DNA of 64,000 bases from Nitrospirota bacterium (GCA_029858285.1 JAOUFN010000010.1:1-64000), one strand, 5' to 3'; counted from the stretch's first letter, positions 45,787 through 55,290 are shown. Program-made: numbers and translations. The notes: generated by a model from the letters alone, not told the origin.

Positions 45787-47226
45787 ATGCACTGTCTTCC
45801 CCCGACATGCCCACGGCCCCCCGTGGGACGATTCCTGGTGCTGCTTCTGGCTCTGGCCCCCGTCTGGTGTCTGTTCCCGGTGGCCCCAGCAGGCGCCGCA
45901 GCCCTTGACGTGGAAACGGCGGTGGCCGAGGCGCTGGCCCATAATCCGGGCTTGCTGGCCCGCGAGGCTGCCGCCGGGGCCATGGCGGAGGTTCCCTCCC
46001 GGGCCGGGGCGCTGCCCGACCCCATGCTGATGCTGGGGGTGATGTCGGTGCCCGCCGACAACCCTTCCCTGACCCGTGAATCCATGACCCAGGTGGGCAT
46101 CGGCTTCACCCAGATGCTGCCGTTTCCCGGAAAACGCGGCCTGATGCGCCAGGCCGCCGGCGCCGGGGCGCTGGCCGCCGGGGAAGGGGTGGCCGAGGCG
46201 CGGCTGGAACTGATCGCCCGTGTGCAGCAGGCATGGTGGCGGCTGCTGAGTCTTGATCGGGGGCTGGACATCGTGCGCCAGACCCAGGTGTTGATGGGGC
46301 AGTTCGTGGACATAGCGCAAACCCGTTACAAGGTGGGCAAGGGGCTGCAACAGGATGTGCTGCTGGCCCAGGTGGAATACTCAAAGTTGATCGACGCCGA
46401 ACTGGGGCTGGAGCGGGACCGCATCGGCGTGCAATCCGAACTCAATGCGCTCATGGGCCGCCCCGTGGAGCAGTTGCTGCAGATGCCCCAGACGGTGGAT
46501 GAGCAGTTGGGCCGCACCCCGGTGCCGGCCTGGCTGATGGCGCTGGCGGAATCCGCCCGCCCCCGGCTGGCCGAGACCCGGCAGCGGGTGGGAGCGGCGC
46601 AGGCGATGCTGGCGCTGGCGCGGCGCGACCACCTGCCGGACATCACCGTCAGCGGCACCTACGAATGGCGGCCGGGCGTGGATGCCACGGGCATGGACCG
46701 CCCGGACAGCGTCTCCTTGACCCTCGGCGTGCCACTGCCGGTGCATTACGGCGCCCGCCAGCGGCGGCTGGTGTCGGAACGCCGCCACGAACTGGACGCC
46801 GCCACCCGCGAACTGGAGGCGGCGCGCCTCGAGGTGCAGAACGAGATCAACCGGCTGGCCGCCGAGTACGACACCGGTCGCCGCCAGGTGGAGTTGTTGC
46901 GCGGCGGCATCATCCCTCAGGCGGCGCAGACCGTGGCCTCCATGGCCTCCGGCTATCAGGTGAACAAGGTGGATTTTTTGAATCTGGTGGGCGCCCAGGT
47001 GACCCTGCTGGAATACCAGATCCGCTACTGGAACATCCTTGCCGACACCCGCGTGGCGTGGGTGAAGCTGAACAGCGCGGTGGGGGCCGAGGTGGGGATG
47101 GGCGTTCAGGAATTCCCCGCCCTGCCCGCGCCCTTCGTGCCCGCCATGCCGGTACGGCCCGAATCGCCCGCGCCGCCCTCCGGGGCCGAATCAAATCATC
47201 ACAATCATCCCGGTGGGGAGCAATAA
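45787..47226 (+). CDS. TolC-family outer-membrane efflux protein (CusC/CzcC-like)
   Basis: Outer-membrane channel of the tripartite efflux system. The ATG after GAGGTGGGGA gives 479 residues with a signal peptide (about 1-38). Two TolC repeats follow with coiled-coil helices (ELIARVQQAWWRLLSLDRGLDIV and RRLVSERRHELDAATRELEAARLEVQ); ALPDPMLMLGVMSVPADNP and SVSLTLGVPLPVHYG are typical of the metal-efflux branch. The C-terminus is His-rich (SNHHNHPGGEQ). No lipobox. Six bases separate it from the adaptor gene. Confidence 0.92.
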   Translation: MHCLPPTCPRPPVGRFLVLLLALAPVWCLFPVAPAGAAALDVETAVAEALAHNPGLLAREAAAGAMAEVPSRAGALPDPMLMLGVMSVPADNPSLTRESMTQVGIGFTQMLPFPGKRGLMRQAAGAGALAAGEGVAEARLELIARVQQAWWRLLSLDRGLDIVRQTQVLMGQFVDIAQTRYKVGKGLQQDVLLAQVEYSKLIDAELGLERDRIGVQSELNALMGRPVEQLLQMPQTVDEQLGRTPVPAWLMALAESARPRLAETRQRVGAAQAMLALARRDHLPDITVSGTYEWRPGVDATGMDRPDSVSLTLGVPLPVHYGARQRRLVSERRHELDAATRELEAARLEVQNEINRLAAEYDTGRRQVELLRGGIIPQAAQTVASMASGYQVNKVDFLNLVGAQVTLLEYQIRYWNILADTRVAWVKLNSAVGAEVGMGVQEFPALPAPFVPAMPVRPESPAPPSGAESNHHNHPGGEQ

Positions 47227-47231
47227 GCGTC

Positions 47232-48731
47232 ATGAACGCCAGAATTCGCATTGTATTGGGCCTTGTGGCCATGCTCGCTGTGGGACTGGTCGCCGGATAC
47301 CTGATGGCCCCGGGTGAGCGTCAGGGTGCGAGCCCCGACCTCGAAGAGCGCCGCCCCCTGTTCTACCGCAATCCCATGAACCCGGCGGTGACCTCGCCGA
47401 TTCCGGCCAAGGACGAGATGGGCATGGATTACGTTCCGGTCTACCGGGAGGAGGGGAGTGGTCAGGGGTCGGACGGCCCCGGATCGCCGTCCGGCACCGT
47501 GCGCATCGACCCCGCCACCGCGCAGAGCATCGGCGTGCGCACGGCGGTGGTGGAGCGGCGCACCCTCACCCGGGTGATCCACACCTCGGGGCGGGTGGAC
47601 TACGACGAGGAACGTCTGGCGCGCCTGCACCCCAAGACCGAAGGATGGATCGAAAAGCTTTTTATCGACGCCACCGGCCAACCGGTGCAGCAGGGCACCA
47701 TCCTGCTGTCCATCTACTCCCCGGATCTGGTGCAGAGCCAGGAGGAGTACCTTTTGGCCTACCAGAACATGAAGGCGGTGAGCGACAGCCCCTTCGAGCA
47801 CATCCGCAAGGGCGCGGTGGATTTACTGGAGTCGTCCCACCAGCGCCTGCACATGCTGGACGTGCCGGAACACCAGATTCACGAACTGGAAACCACCCGG
47901 CAGGTGCGCAAGAGCCTGCACATCCATTCCCCCTTCGACGGCGTGGTGGTGGCGGTTGGGGCGCGCCAGGGCCAGTACGTGACGCCGGAAACCGAGCTCT
48001 ATTCCATCGCCGACCTGTCGGAGGTGTGGGTCTATGTGGACGTGTTCGATGCCGAACTGCCCTGGGTGAACGCCGGGGACCACGCGGAGATGACCCTCAA
48101 GGGGGTGCCCGGCCGCACCTTCGGCGGCCTGATCCGCTACGTCTACCCCTATGCCGAAAAGGAGACGCGCACGGTCAAGGTGCGGCTGGAATTCGCCAAT
48201 CCCGGCGGCCTGCTCAAGCCGGAGACGTTTGCCGACGTGACCATCCACGCCGGGCGGCTGGTCAACGCCCTGGTAATTCCCACCGAGGCGGTGCTGCGCT
48301 CCGGTGCCCGCGATCATGTTTTTGTGGTGCGCGGGGAGGGGCGTTTTGAACCCCGTGAGGTGACACTGGGGATGGCCTCCGACAATCTGGTGCAGGTGCT
48401 CAAGGGGCTGAAACAGGGCGACGTGGTGGTGACCTCCGCCCAGTTCCTGATTGATTCCGAATCCAAGTTGCGCGAGGCCACCGCCAAGATGATGGAGGTC
48501 GGCGACGGGCAGGCGGCGCCGGAAGCGCCGGCACCGACGCCACCTGCCAGGTCGGCTCCGGCCAGAAAAAAGGCCCCGCCCGCGCCCCACCCGGCCCCGG
48601 CCACTCCCGCCGTACCCGGCCACGACATGCCCGGCATGGACATGGCCCCCACGCCCGGCCACGACATGCCCGGCATGGACATGGCCCCCACGCCCGGCCA
48701 CGACATGCCCGGCATGGACATGGGCAAATAG
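47232..48731 (+). CDS. cusB: RND efflux periplasmic adaptor CusB
   Basis: Membrane-fusion protein linking CusA to the TolC channel. The 499 residues have an N-terminal anchor (about 5-26), a heavy-metal-binding segment (FYRNPMNPAVTSPIPAKDEM, then GMDYVPVY), the barrel-sandwich hybrid and hairpin (RLHPKTEGWIEKLFIDATG, SIYSPDLVQSQEEYLLAYQN), lipoyl region SPFDGVVVAVGARQGQYV and beta-barrel parts. The tail holds three copies of GHDMPGMDMAPTP (last truncated), a Met/His/Asp-rich array likely to bind Cu or Ag. Confidence 0.95.
   Translation: MNARIRIVLGLVAMLAVGLVAGYLMAPGERQGASPDLEERRPLFYRNPMNPAVTSPIPAKDEMGMDYVPVYREEGSGQGSDGPGSPSGTVRIDPATAQSIGVRTAVVERRTLTRVIHTSGRVDYDEERLARLHPKTEGWIEKLFIDATGQPVQQGTILLSIYSPDLVQSQEEYLLAYQNMKAVSDSPFEHIRKGAVDLLESSHQRLHMLDVPEHQIHELETTRQVRKSLHIHSPFDGVVVAVGARQGQYVTPETELYSIADLSEVWVYVDVFDAELPWVNAGDHAEMTLKGVPGRTFGGLIRYVYPYAEKETRTVKVRLEFANPGGLLKPETFADVTIHAGRLVNALVIPTEAVLRSGARDHVFVVRGEGRFEPREVTLGMASDNLVQVLKGLKQGDVVVTSAQFLIDSESKLREATAKMMEVGDGQAAPEAPAPTPPARSAPARKKAPPAPHPAPATPAVPGHDMPGMDMAPTPGHDMPGMDMAPTPGHDMPGMDMGK
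48618..48728 (+). repeat. 39-bp tandem repeat at the 3' end of cusB
   Basis: Two full 39-bp units (48618-48656, 48657-48695) and a third, shortened one encode GHDMPGMDMAPTP repeats up to the stop codon. Copies are nearly or fully identical at the DNA level. Confidence 0.95.
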
Positions 48732-48740
48732 GGGGGCGCC

Positions 48741-51700
48741 ATGCTGAAAATCATCATCGACTGGTGCCTCAAAAACCGCTTTCTGGTACTCATCGCCACT
48801 ACCCTGCTGGTGGCGGCTGGCCTCCTGGCGGTGCGTTCCACGCCGCTGGACGCCATCCCCGATCTGTCGGACGTGCAGGTCATCGTCTTCACCGAATACC
48901 CCGGGCAGGGGCCGCAGGTGGTGGAGGACCAGATCACCTACCCCCTCACCACCACCCTGCTGTCGGTGCCGGGGGCGGACGTGGTGCGCGGCTACTCGTT
49001 CTTCGGCCTGAGCTTCGTGTACATCATCTTTGCCGACGGCACCGACATGTACTGGGCGCGTTCCCGGGTGCTGGAGCTGCTCAACTTCGCCCGCGGGCGG
49101 CTGCCGGCGGGCGTCAACCCCTCCCTCGGCCCGGACGCCACCGGCGTCGGCTGGATTTACGAATACGCCCTGGTGGACCGCAGCGGCGGTCACGATCTGG
49201 CCCAGTTGCGCAGCATTCAGGACTGGTTTCTGCGCTACCCCCTGCAAACCGTGCCCGGTGTGGCGGAGGTGGCCTCGGTGGGGGGCTACGTCAAGCAGTA
49301 CCAGGTGGAGGTCAACCCCAACGCCCTGCTGGCCTACAACATCCCCCTGTCGCGGGTGCGGCAGGCCATCATGCAGTCCAACAACGACGTGGGCGGCGGC
49401 ACCATCGAGATGGGCGAAACCGAATACATGGTGCGCGGCCTGGGCTATATCCATTCCGTGGACGACCTGAAACCGATCCCGGTAGGGGTGGACGCACGCG
49501 GCACCCCGGTGCGTTTGCAGGATGTGGCGCAGATCAGCATCGGCCCGGAGATGCGCCGGGGCATCACCGAACTCGGCGGTAAGGGCGAAGTGGTCGGAGG
49601 CGTGGTGGTGATGCGCTACGGCGAAAACGCCCTGACCACCATCCGTCTGGTGCGGGCAAAGCTCGCCGAATTGTCGCGCAGCCTGCCGGAAGGGGTGGAG
49701 ATCGTCCCCGTGTACGACCGGGGCGACCTGATCGAACGCGCCGTACACACCCTCAGCGGCAAGCTGCTGGAGGAGTTTCTGGTCATTTCCCTGGTGTGCG
49801 TGCTGTTCCTGTTCCATGCCCGCTCCGCGCTGGTGGCCATCCTCACCCTGCCGCTGGGAATGCTGGCCGCCTTTCTGGTCATGCGCGCCCAGGGCATCAA
49901 CGCCAACATCATGAGTCTGGGGGGCATTGCCATTACCCTGGGGGCGATGGTGGACGGCGCCATCGTGCTGATCGAGAACGCCCACCGCCATCTGGCCGCC
50001 GCCACCGGCCCCGACGGCAGGCCAGCGGACGCCCGCACCCGCTGGGCGGCCATCACCCGCGCCAGCCACGAGGTGGGGCCGGCGCTGTTCTATTCCCTGC
50101 TCATCATCACCGTGAGTTTTTTGCCGGTGTTCACCCTGGAGGCCCAGGAGGGGCGGCTGTTCAAGCCCCTGGCGTTCACCAAAACCTACGCCATGGCGGC
50201 GGCGGCGGTGCTTTCCATCACCGTGGTGCCGCTGCTGATGGGCTTCTTCATCCGCGGCCGCATTCCGTCTGAGGGGGCCAACCCCCTCAACCGCTGGCTG
50301 CGGGCCGCGCACCGGCCCCTGCTGGGCATGGCCCTGCGCCACCGTACCGCCACACTGGTGGGGGCCGGGCTGCTGGTGGCCGCCACCGCCTGGCCGGTGC
50401 TGCACGTTGGCAGCGAGTTTATGCCGCCTCTGGACGAAGGCGACTTGCTGTACATGCCCACCACCTTCCCCGGTATCTCCGTCACCAAGGCCAAGGAGCT
50501 GTTGCAGCAAACCGACCGGGTGATCGCCACCTTCCCCGAGGTGGACACGGTATTTGGCAAGGTGGGCCGCGCCGAGAGCGCCACCGACCCCGCCATGCTG
50601 TCGATGCTGGAGACCACCATCCGCCTCAAACCCCGTGACCAGTGGCCCGATCCGCACAAGGACACCGCCGATCTGATCCGTGAACTGGACAGGTCGATTC
50701 GCTTCCCCGGCGTGGCCAACGCCTGGACCATGCCCATCAAGACCCGCATCGACATGCTCTCTACCGGCATCAAAACTCCGGTGGGGGTCAAAATCAGCGG
50801 CCCCAGCCTGATCGAACTGGAGCGTCTGGCTGGAGAGGTGGAACGGGCGCTCAAAAACGTGCCGGGGACGGTTTCGGCATTTGGCGACCGCGCCGTGGGC
50901 GGCAATTTTTTCGATTTCGTGATCCGCCGCGCCGAGGCAGCCCGCTACGGCCTGACCGTGGCCGACGTGCAGGACGTCATCAGCACCGCCGTGGGGGGCA
51001 TGACCATCACTAACACGGTAGAGGGGCTGGAGCGCTACCCGGTCAACCTGCGCTATCCGCGTGACCTGCGGGACGATCCGGAGCGGCTGGCGCGGGTGCT
51101 CATTCCCACCCCCAGCGGCGCGCAAATCCCCTTAAGTCAGGTGGCCGACGTGCGCATGGCGCGCGGACCCGCCAGCATCAAGAGCGAAGGGGCGCGTCCC
51201 AACGCCTGGGTGTATGTGGACATCGACACCTCCGATATCGGCGGCTACGTCGCCCGCGCCCGGGAGGCGGTGAACGCCTCCGTGACCCTGCCCCCCGGCT
51301 ACGCGCTGGTGTGGTCCGGGCAGTTCGAATACATGCAGCGCGCCGCCGAGCGCCTCAAACTGGTGGTGCCTTTGACCTTGCTGCTGATCTTCCTGCTGTT
51401 GTATTTCCATTTCCGCAACCCGGTCGAGCCGCTGGTGGTGATGCTGTGCGTGCCGTTTGCAATGGTGGGGGGCATGTGGCTGGTGTACCTGCTGGGCTAC
51501 AACCTGTCGGTGGCGGTGGCGGTGGGGTTCATCGCCCTGTCCGGGGTGGCGTCGGAGATCGGCGTGCTGGTGCTCACCTTCATCGACCACGAGGTGCAGC
51601 GCCTGCGGGAAGAGAAACGGGCAGAGGCGCGATCCGCAGGCGGCGACGAGCGGCTGTCGGCGCAACAAATCCTGGACGCGGCCCACGCGGGTACCGCGCA

Positions 51701-51941
51701 CCGCCTGCGCCCGATTGCCATGACCGCCGTGGCGGTGACCGCCGGTTTGGTGCCCATCATGTGGGGCGGCGGCAGCGGCGCCGACGTGATGCGCCGCATT
51801 GCCGCGCCGATGATCGGCGGCATGGTGACCACCACGCTGCTGTGTCTGGTGGTGCTGCCGGTGGTCTACGCCCGCGTGCTCACCTGGCGCGAGGGGCGGG
51901 GGGCCGCACCGGGGCAGGGACCCGGACAGGAGTCCGGCTAG
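48741..51941 (+). CDS. cusA: Cu(I)/Ag(I)-type RND efflux pump CusA
   Basis: Proton-driven inner-membrane pump, 1066 residues. The heavy-metal RND signature is clear: LDAIPDLSDVQVIVFTEYPGQ near the N-terminus, TM4 charged motif GGIAITLGAMVDGAIVLIEN, and porter-domain methionines placed as in E. coli CusA (DPAMLSMLETTIRLKP and RIDMLSTGIKTPVGVKISGP), which point to monovalent copper/silver rather than Zn/Co. Nine bases separate it from cusB. Its TAG stop and the stop of the convergent gene share a CTAG. Confidence 0.96.
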   Translation: MLKIIIDWCLKNRFLVLIATTLLVAAGLLAVRSTPLDAIPDLSDVQVIVFTEYPGQGPQVVEDQITYPLTTTLLSVPGADVVRGYSFFGLSFVYIIFADGTDMYWARSRVLELLNFARGRLPAGVNPSLGPDATGVGWIYEYALVDRSGGHDLAQLRSIQDWFLRYPLQTVPGVAEVASVGGYVKQYQVEVNPNALLAYNIPLSRVRQAIMQSNNDVGGGTIEMGETEYMVRGLGYIHSVDDLKPIPVGVDARGTPVRLQDVAQISIGPEMRRGITELGGKGEVVGGVVVMRYGENALTTIRLVRAKLAELSRSLPEGVEIVPVYDRGDLIERAVHTLSGKLLEEFLVISLVCVLFLFHARSALVAILTLPLGMLAAFLVMRAQGINANIMSLGGIAITLGAMVDGAIVLIENAHRHLAAATGPDGRPADARTRWAAITRASHEVGPALFYSLLIITVSFLPVFTLEAQEGRLFKPLAFTKTYAMAAAAVLSITVVPLLMGFFIRGRIPSEGANPLNRWLRAAHRPLLGMALRHRTATLVGAGLLVAATAWPVLHVGSEFMPPLDEGDLLYMPTTFPGISVTKAKELLQQTDRVIATFPEVDTVFGKVGRAESATDPAMLSMLETTIRLKPRDQWPDPHKDTADLIRELDRSIRFPGVANAWTMPIKTRIDMLSTGIKTPVGVKISGPSLIELERLAGEVERALKNVPGTVSAFGDRAVGGNFFDFVIRRAEAARYGLTVADVQDVISTAVGGMTITNTVEGLERYPVNLRYPRDLRDDPERLARVLIPTPSGAQIPLSQVADVRMARGPASIKSEGARPNAWVYVDIDTSDIGGYVARAREAVNASVTLPPGYALVWSGQFEYMQRAAERLKLVVPLTLLLIFLLLYFHFRNPVEPLVVMLCVPFAMVGGMWLVYLLGYNLSVAVAVGFIALSGVASEIGVLVLTFIDHEVQRLREEKRAEARSAGGDERLSAQQILDAAHAGTAHRLRPIAMTAVAVTAGLVPIMWGGGSGADVMRRIAAPMIGGMVTTTLLCLVVLPVVYARVLTWREGRGAAPGQGPGQESG

Positions 51942-53056
51942 GGGGGAGGAACGGCCGACAGATCCCGGTCGAGGTCGTAGGCGCGCACATGGGCCACCCA
52001 TGCGTCGAGCCGGGTGCGGTAATTCTCCGGCGTCAGACGATAGCTCCCCTGGCGCACCTCGTGCAGGATACGGTGGCTCACCGCCACCGAGTAGTGGGAG
52101 GTGTCTTTGTAGTTGTCCAGGTTGTCGGCCACGCCGGCAAAATCGCCAAAGAAGTGCAAGGTGACGTTGGGTTCCCGGAGCAGCTTTGTAACCAGGCTCT
52201 CCAGGATCGCCACAGATGTGGAAAATGTCCCCGGCGAGAGTCTTGCCATCAGCGCGTGGTGCAGGGTGGAAAATGGTGGCACGAAGATGTCGAAGCGCAC
52301 CTCCGGATGGGCGCGTATCACCAGCAGCACATTGCGGTCAATATTGTCCGCCGCCGTCACCAGCAACCTGGGGTCCGTACCTGCATCGGGTGCGGTTGCG
52401 CCGGGGATGGCAGCGAGCGCGGTGTCCCCGGCAATTTCCCGCAGCACCTTTGCCCTTCCCGGCCGGTACCTGGGATTGCGGTACCAGGCCATCATGTTTT
52501 CCAGATTGAGGCGGCTGTGTCCCGGCGACAGCAGCTTGGCCACCGCCGTCTGCACCACGCTGAGGTTGTAGACGTACTGCACGTCGTTGAACGGGTTGTC
52601 GTCGTAGAAGAAATACGGATAACCGGCGGCGCGGGTCTCCACCGACATCATCGTTTCCCGGTCGTCGATGCCCCACAGCACCCGCTGCACCTGGCCGGTA
52701 CGCAAGGCCACATCCAGCACCTGGCGGACTTCAAACAGGGTGCCACCGCTGATGGACAGGTTGATGACCTTTCCGCCCAGCACGCTGGCGGTGGGGGAAC
52801 GGGTGAAATTTTGTGCCAGCGAGGTGCCCACCGCCACCGTGTCGTAGTCCTGATGGCGCGCCAGCCCCGGCATGATGTAGCGCTCGTCTCCCATAATCCA
52901 CTCCGAGGCCCGCCAGTTCTGCAGCGGGTCGGTCCACAGGACCAGTGCGGCAACGGCCACAGGAAGAACCCCCAGCGCGGCGCACAGGAACCACAGGACA
53001 AAGCGACGCGGGCGGATGGGGGCGGGATGGAAGAAGTGCGACACGTCAGAAACCAA
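51938..53056 (-). CDS. SGNH-like protein partnering the MBOAT acyltransferase
   Basis: A 372-residue protein with one N-terminal membrane segment (FVLWFLCAALGVLPVAVAALVLW), otherwise extracytoplasmic. GTSLAQNF resembles the SGNH block I serine, and NYKDTSHYS near the C-terminus holds the Asp/His expected for an SGNH or AlgJ/AlgX-like O-acetyltransferase. LSISGGTLFEVRQVLDVALR and LWGIDDRETM are also seen in proteins paired with MBOATs. The track start is TTG, overlapping the MBOAT stop by 11 bases; a GTG four codons later just past that stop is a possible alternative. Confidence 0.7.
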   Translation of the reverse strand: MVSDVSHFFHPAPIRPRRFVLWFLCAALGVLPVAVAALVLWTDPLQNWRASEWIMGDERYIMPGLARHQDYDTVAVGTSLAQNFTRSPTASVLGGKVINLSISGGTLFEVRQVLDVALRTGQVQRVLWGIDDRETMMSVETRAAGYPYFFYDDNPFNDVQYVYNLSVVQTAVAKLLSPGHSRLNLENMMAWYRNPRYRPGRAKVLREIAGDTALAAIPGATAPDAGTDPRLLVTAADNIDRNVLLVIRAHPEVRFDIFVPPFSTLHHALMARLSPGTFSTSVAILESLVTKLLREPNVTLHFFGDFAGVADNLDNYKDTSHYSVAVSHRILHEVRQGSYRLTPENYRTRLDAWVAHVRAYDLDRDLSAVPPP

Positions 53057-54563
53057 AATAGATGAACTCGGTAACGCGGTTGCGGTCCATTACCACATAG
53101 AGGGCAATGGCCCCCAGCGCCAGTCCCCAGCCCCAGGCCCCGCGCAGGGTGGGGCGGAAGCGGGCTGCGATGGCGTGGGAGTTGGGCGCCACGGCACAGG
53201 CAAGGGTGGATGCCAGCAGCAGGACCAGCATGACGTAGGGGGCCGCCGCCACTCCCAAATCGGTCAAGGTGGTTCCGGGCCGGTGCATCAACAACCCGAC
53301 CAGCTTGCCCAGGTTCTGCATCACCTCCGGGGTCGGCCCCAGGTGCGCGAGAGCGCCGGACGGGTATAAGCCGCCCAGTGGCGCGCCCATGCCGAACATG
53401 GCCTTGATCACCCGAGTGGCGTCGGCCCACTCTTTGGCGCGAAAGAACACCCAGGCAAAGTTCACGAACAGGAACGTCACCAGCCACGCCGCCACCACCG
53501 GCAACCGACCGCCCAGCCGCGTCCACACCCGATGTACGGTGGACGCCAGCCCGTGCAGGAATCCCCAGAACACGAAAGTCCACCCGGCCCCATGCCACAG
53601 ACCACCGAGCAGAAAAACGACCATCAGGTTGCCCAGTGCGCGGGGCTCGCCCTTGCGGTTGCCCCCCAGCGGCACATACAGATAATCGCGCAAAAAGCGG
53701 CTCAGGGTCATGTGCCAGCGGCGCCAGAAATCCTGGATCGACACTGCCTTGTAGGGGCTGTCGAAGTTGATCGGCAGACGGATGTTGAACAGCAGCGCCG
53801 CGCCCAGTGCCATGTCCATGTAGCCGGAAAAATCGAAATAGAGCTGCATCGAATAGCACAGGGAGGTGACCCACCCCTCGACGATGTTCAGCTCGGGGGC
53901 CTTGTCGAAACCGCTGGTGGCCCACACCGCGAGGGTATCGGCAATAATCACCTTTTTGGCCAGACCGATGGTGAAGATCACCCCGCCATGGGCAATGTTG
54001 CGCCAGTGAACGGTCATGTTCCGCAGGCGGGCGAACTGGGTCATCATCTCCGTGTGGTGCACGATGGGGCCGGAGACGAGTTGGGGAAAAAAGGTCACGA
54101 ACAGGCAGTAGTCCAGAAAATGCCGTTCCCGGGCCAGACCGCGCCGGGTGTCCACCAGATAGGCGATCTGCTGAAAGGTGAAAAAACTGATGCCCAGGGG
54201 CAGGGCCAGGTGCCACGCGGCAATGTGGGTTCCGGTGGCCAGATTGATGTTGGCGATGGCCCAGTCGGTATATTTGAACCAGGCCAGACCGGCCAGATTG
54301 CCCAGGATGCCGAAGGCCAGCAAGCGGGTGCCGTTCCCTCCGTCACCCCCGCGCTTGAGGGAGGATCCGACGGCGTAATTGAACAGGATGGAGACCAGAA
54401 TGACCGGCAGGAATTCGACGCGCCCCCAACTGTAGAAAAACAGCGAGCAGAACACCAGCCAGGCCTGTGCGGCCACGGTCAATCGCCTCCGCGCCAGCCA
54501 GAAATAGCCGACGACCGCCAACGGCAAAAAAGCGAAGATGTATTCGTAGGAAAAAAATAGCAT
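53046..54563 (-). CDS. MBOAT-family O-acyltransferase (AlgI-like)
   Basis: A 505-residue polytopic enzyme that moves acyl groups across the inner membrane for O-acetylation of a polysaccharide. AlgI/DltB landmarks: MLFFSYEYIFAFLPLAVVGY, LPLGISFFTFQQIAYLVD, FFPQLVSGPIVHH, DFWRRWHMTLSRFLRDYLYV, PLGGNRKG and the catalytic His in LLGGLWHGAGWTFVFWGFLHG. The target (alginate-like polymer, cellulose, peptidoglycan or LPS) cannot be told; no polymer synthase is nearby. Confidence 0.93.
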   Translation of the reverse strand: MLFFSYEYIFAFLPLAVVGYFWLARRRLTVAAQAWLVFCSLFFYSWGRVEFLPVILVSILFNYAVGSSLKRGGDGGNGTRLLAFGILGNLAGLAWFKYTDWAIANINLATGTHIAAWHLALPLGISFFTFQQIAYLVDTRRGLARERHFLDYCLFVTFFPQLVSGPIVHHTEMMTQFARLRNMTVHWRNIAHGGVIFTIGLAKKVIIADTLAVWATSGFDKAPELNIVEGWVTSLCYSMQLYFDFSGYMDMALGAALLFNIRLPINFDSPYKAVSIQDFWRRWHMTLSRFLRDYLYVPLGGNRKGEPRALGNLMVVFLLGGLWHGAGWTFVFWGFLHGLASTVHRVWTRLGGRLPVVAAWLVTFLFVNFAWVFFRAKEWADATRVIKAMFGMGAPLGGLYPSGALAHLGPTPEVMQNLGKLVGLLMHRPGTTLTDLGVAAAPYVMLVLLLASTLACAVAPNSHAIAARFRPTLRGAWGWGLALGAIALYVVMDRNRVTEFIYFGF

Positions 54564-54714
54564 ACCGCCACAGCACACACGCCGCCGGGGGGCGATTTTG
54601 GGGTCCAGCCCGGACCGTGAACCTGTCCCCGGTCAGGATATCACGGTCGGGTCGGAAATTTGACGGATGTGGTGGAGGCGACGCGGACGTGCAGCACGGG
54701 TGTGAGCCTTGCGC

Positions 54715-54743
54715 TTGAGCAGTGGCGCCGCGTGCCTTATCAT
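54715..54743 (+). promoter_or_regulatory. promoter placing the fur start at the transcript 5' end
   Basis: TTGAGC (54715-54720), a 17-base spacer and TATCAT (54738-54743, 5 of 6). The predicted start, 54749-54751, coincides with the fur ATG, implying a leaderless or almost leaderless mRNA. I see no evident Fur box. Confidence 0.5.
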
Positions 54744-54750
54744 CGCGCCC

Positions 54751-55290
54751 ATGGCTTCATCCATGGTGTCCCCCAAGGCAAAGGCGGTGTTTGCGCGCTA
54801 CCTGCAGGCGAATCGTCTGCGCGGCTCGCAGCAGCGCGACCTGATCCTCGACGCGTTTCTGTCCATGCCGCCCCACCTCACCGCCGAGGAGTTGCATCGC
54901 AAGGTGGCGCATCAGGACGGCGGCATCGGCCTGTCCACGGTGTACCGCACCCTCAGGCTGTTCTGCGACGCGGGGCTGGCCAAGCAGCGCCATTTTCAGG
55001 AGGGGAAAAGCTGTTTTGAACAGGCCGTGGGTGCCCACCACCACGATCATTTGATCTGCGACACCTGCGGCGCCATCGTCGAGTTTGAATGTCAGGAAAT
55101 TGAGGACCTGCAAGAGCAGATCGCCCGGCGCCACGGCTATCGGCTCACCCACCACCGGCTGGAACTGTTTGGCCGCTGCGCCGGTTGCGGCGACGGCGCG
55201 GACGGGGCGGGCAGGGGAGGCAGACGTCCCGTTGCCGCCAGGGCTTCCGGTAAACCTTCCACCAGACTTTCCGGAAAACCCGCCAAATAA
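54751..55290 (+). CDS. fur: Fur-family metalloregulator
   Basis: Fe(II)-dependent repressor family, 179 residues. The winged helix holds GSQQRDLILDAFLSMPPHLTAEEL and GIGLSTVYRTLRLFCDAGL; the metal-binding half has GAHHHDHLICDTCGAIVEFE and a second Cys pair, CAGC. That set fits Fur or a Zur/PerR relative. The C-terminus adds a basic Gly/Arg/Ser/Lys tail (RPVAARASGKPSTRLSGKPAK). No ribosome site precedes the ATG, but a promoter puts this codon at the mRNA start; an ATG four codons later is an alternative start. Confidence 0.9.
   Translation: MASSMVSPKAKAVFARYLQANRLRGSQQRDLILDAFLSMPPHLTAEELHRKVAHQDGGIGLSTVYRTLRLFCDAGLAKQRHFQEGKSCFEQAVGAHHHDHLICDTCGAIVEFECQEIEDLQEQIARRHGYRLTHHRLELFGRCAGCGDGADGAGRGGRRPVAARASGKPSTRLSGKPAK

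Noticed and set aside
47823-51125. 1100-aa minus-strand ORF opposite cusB and cusA
   Set aside because: Same shadow effect; no domain, no ribosome site, and the sense genes are intact RND components.
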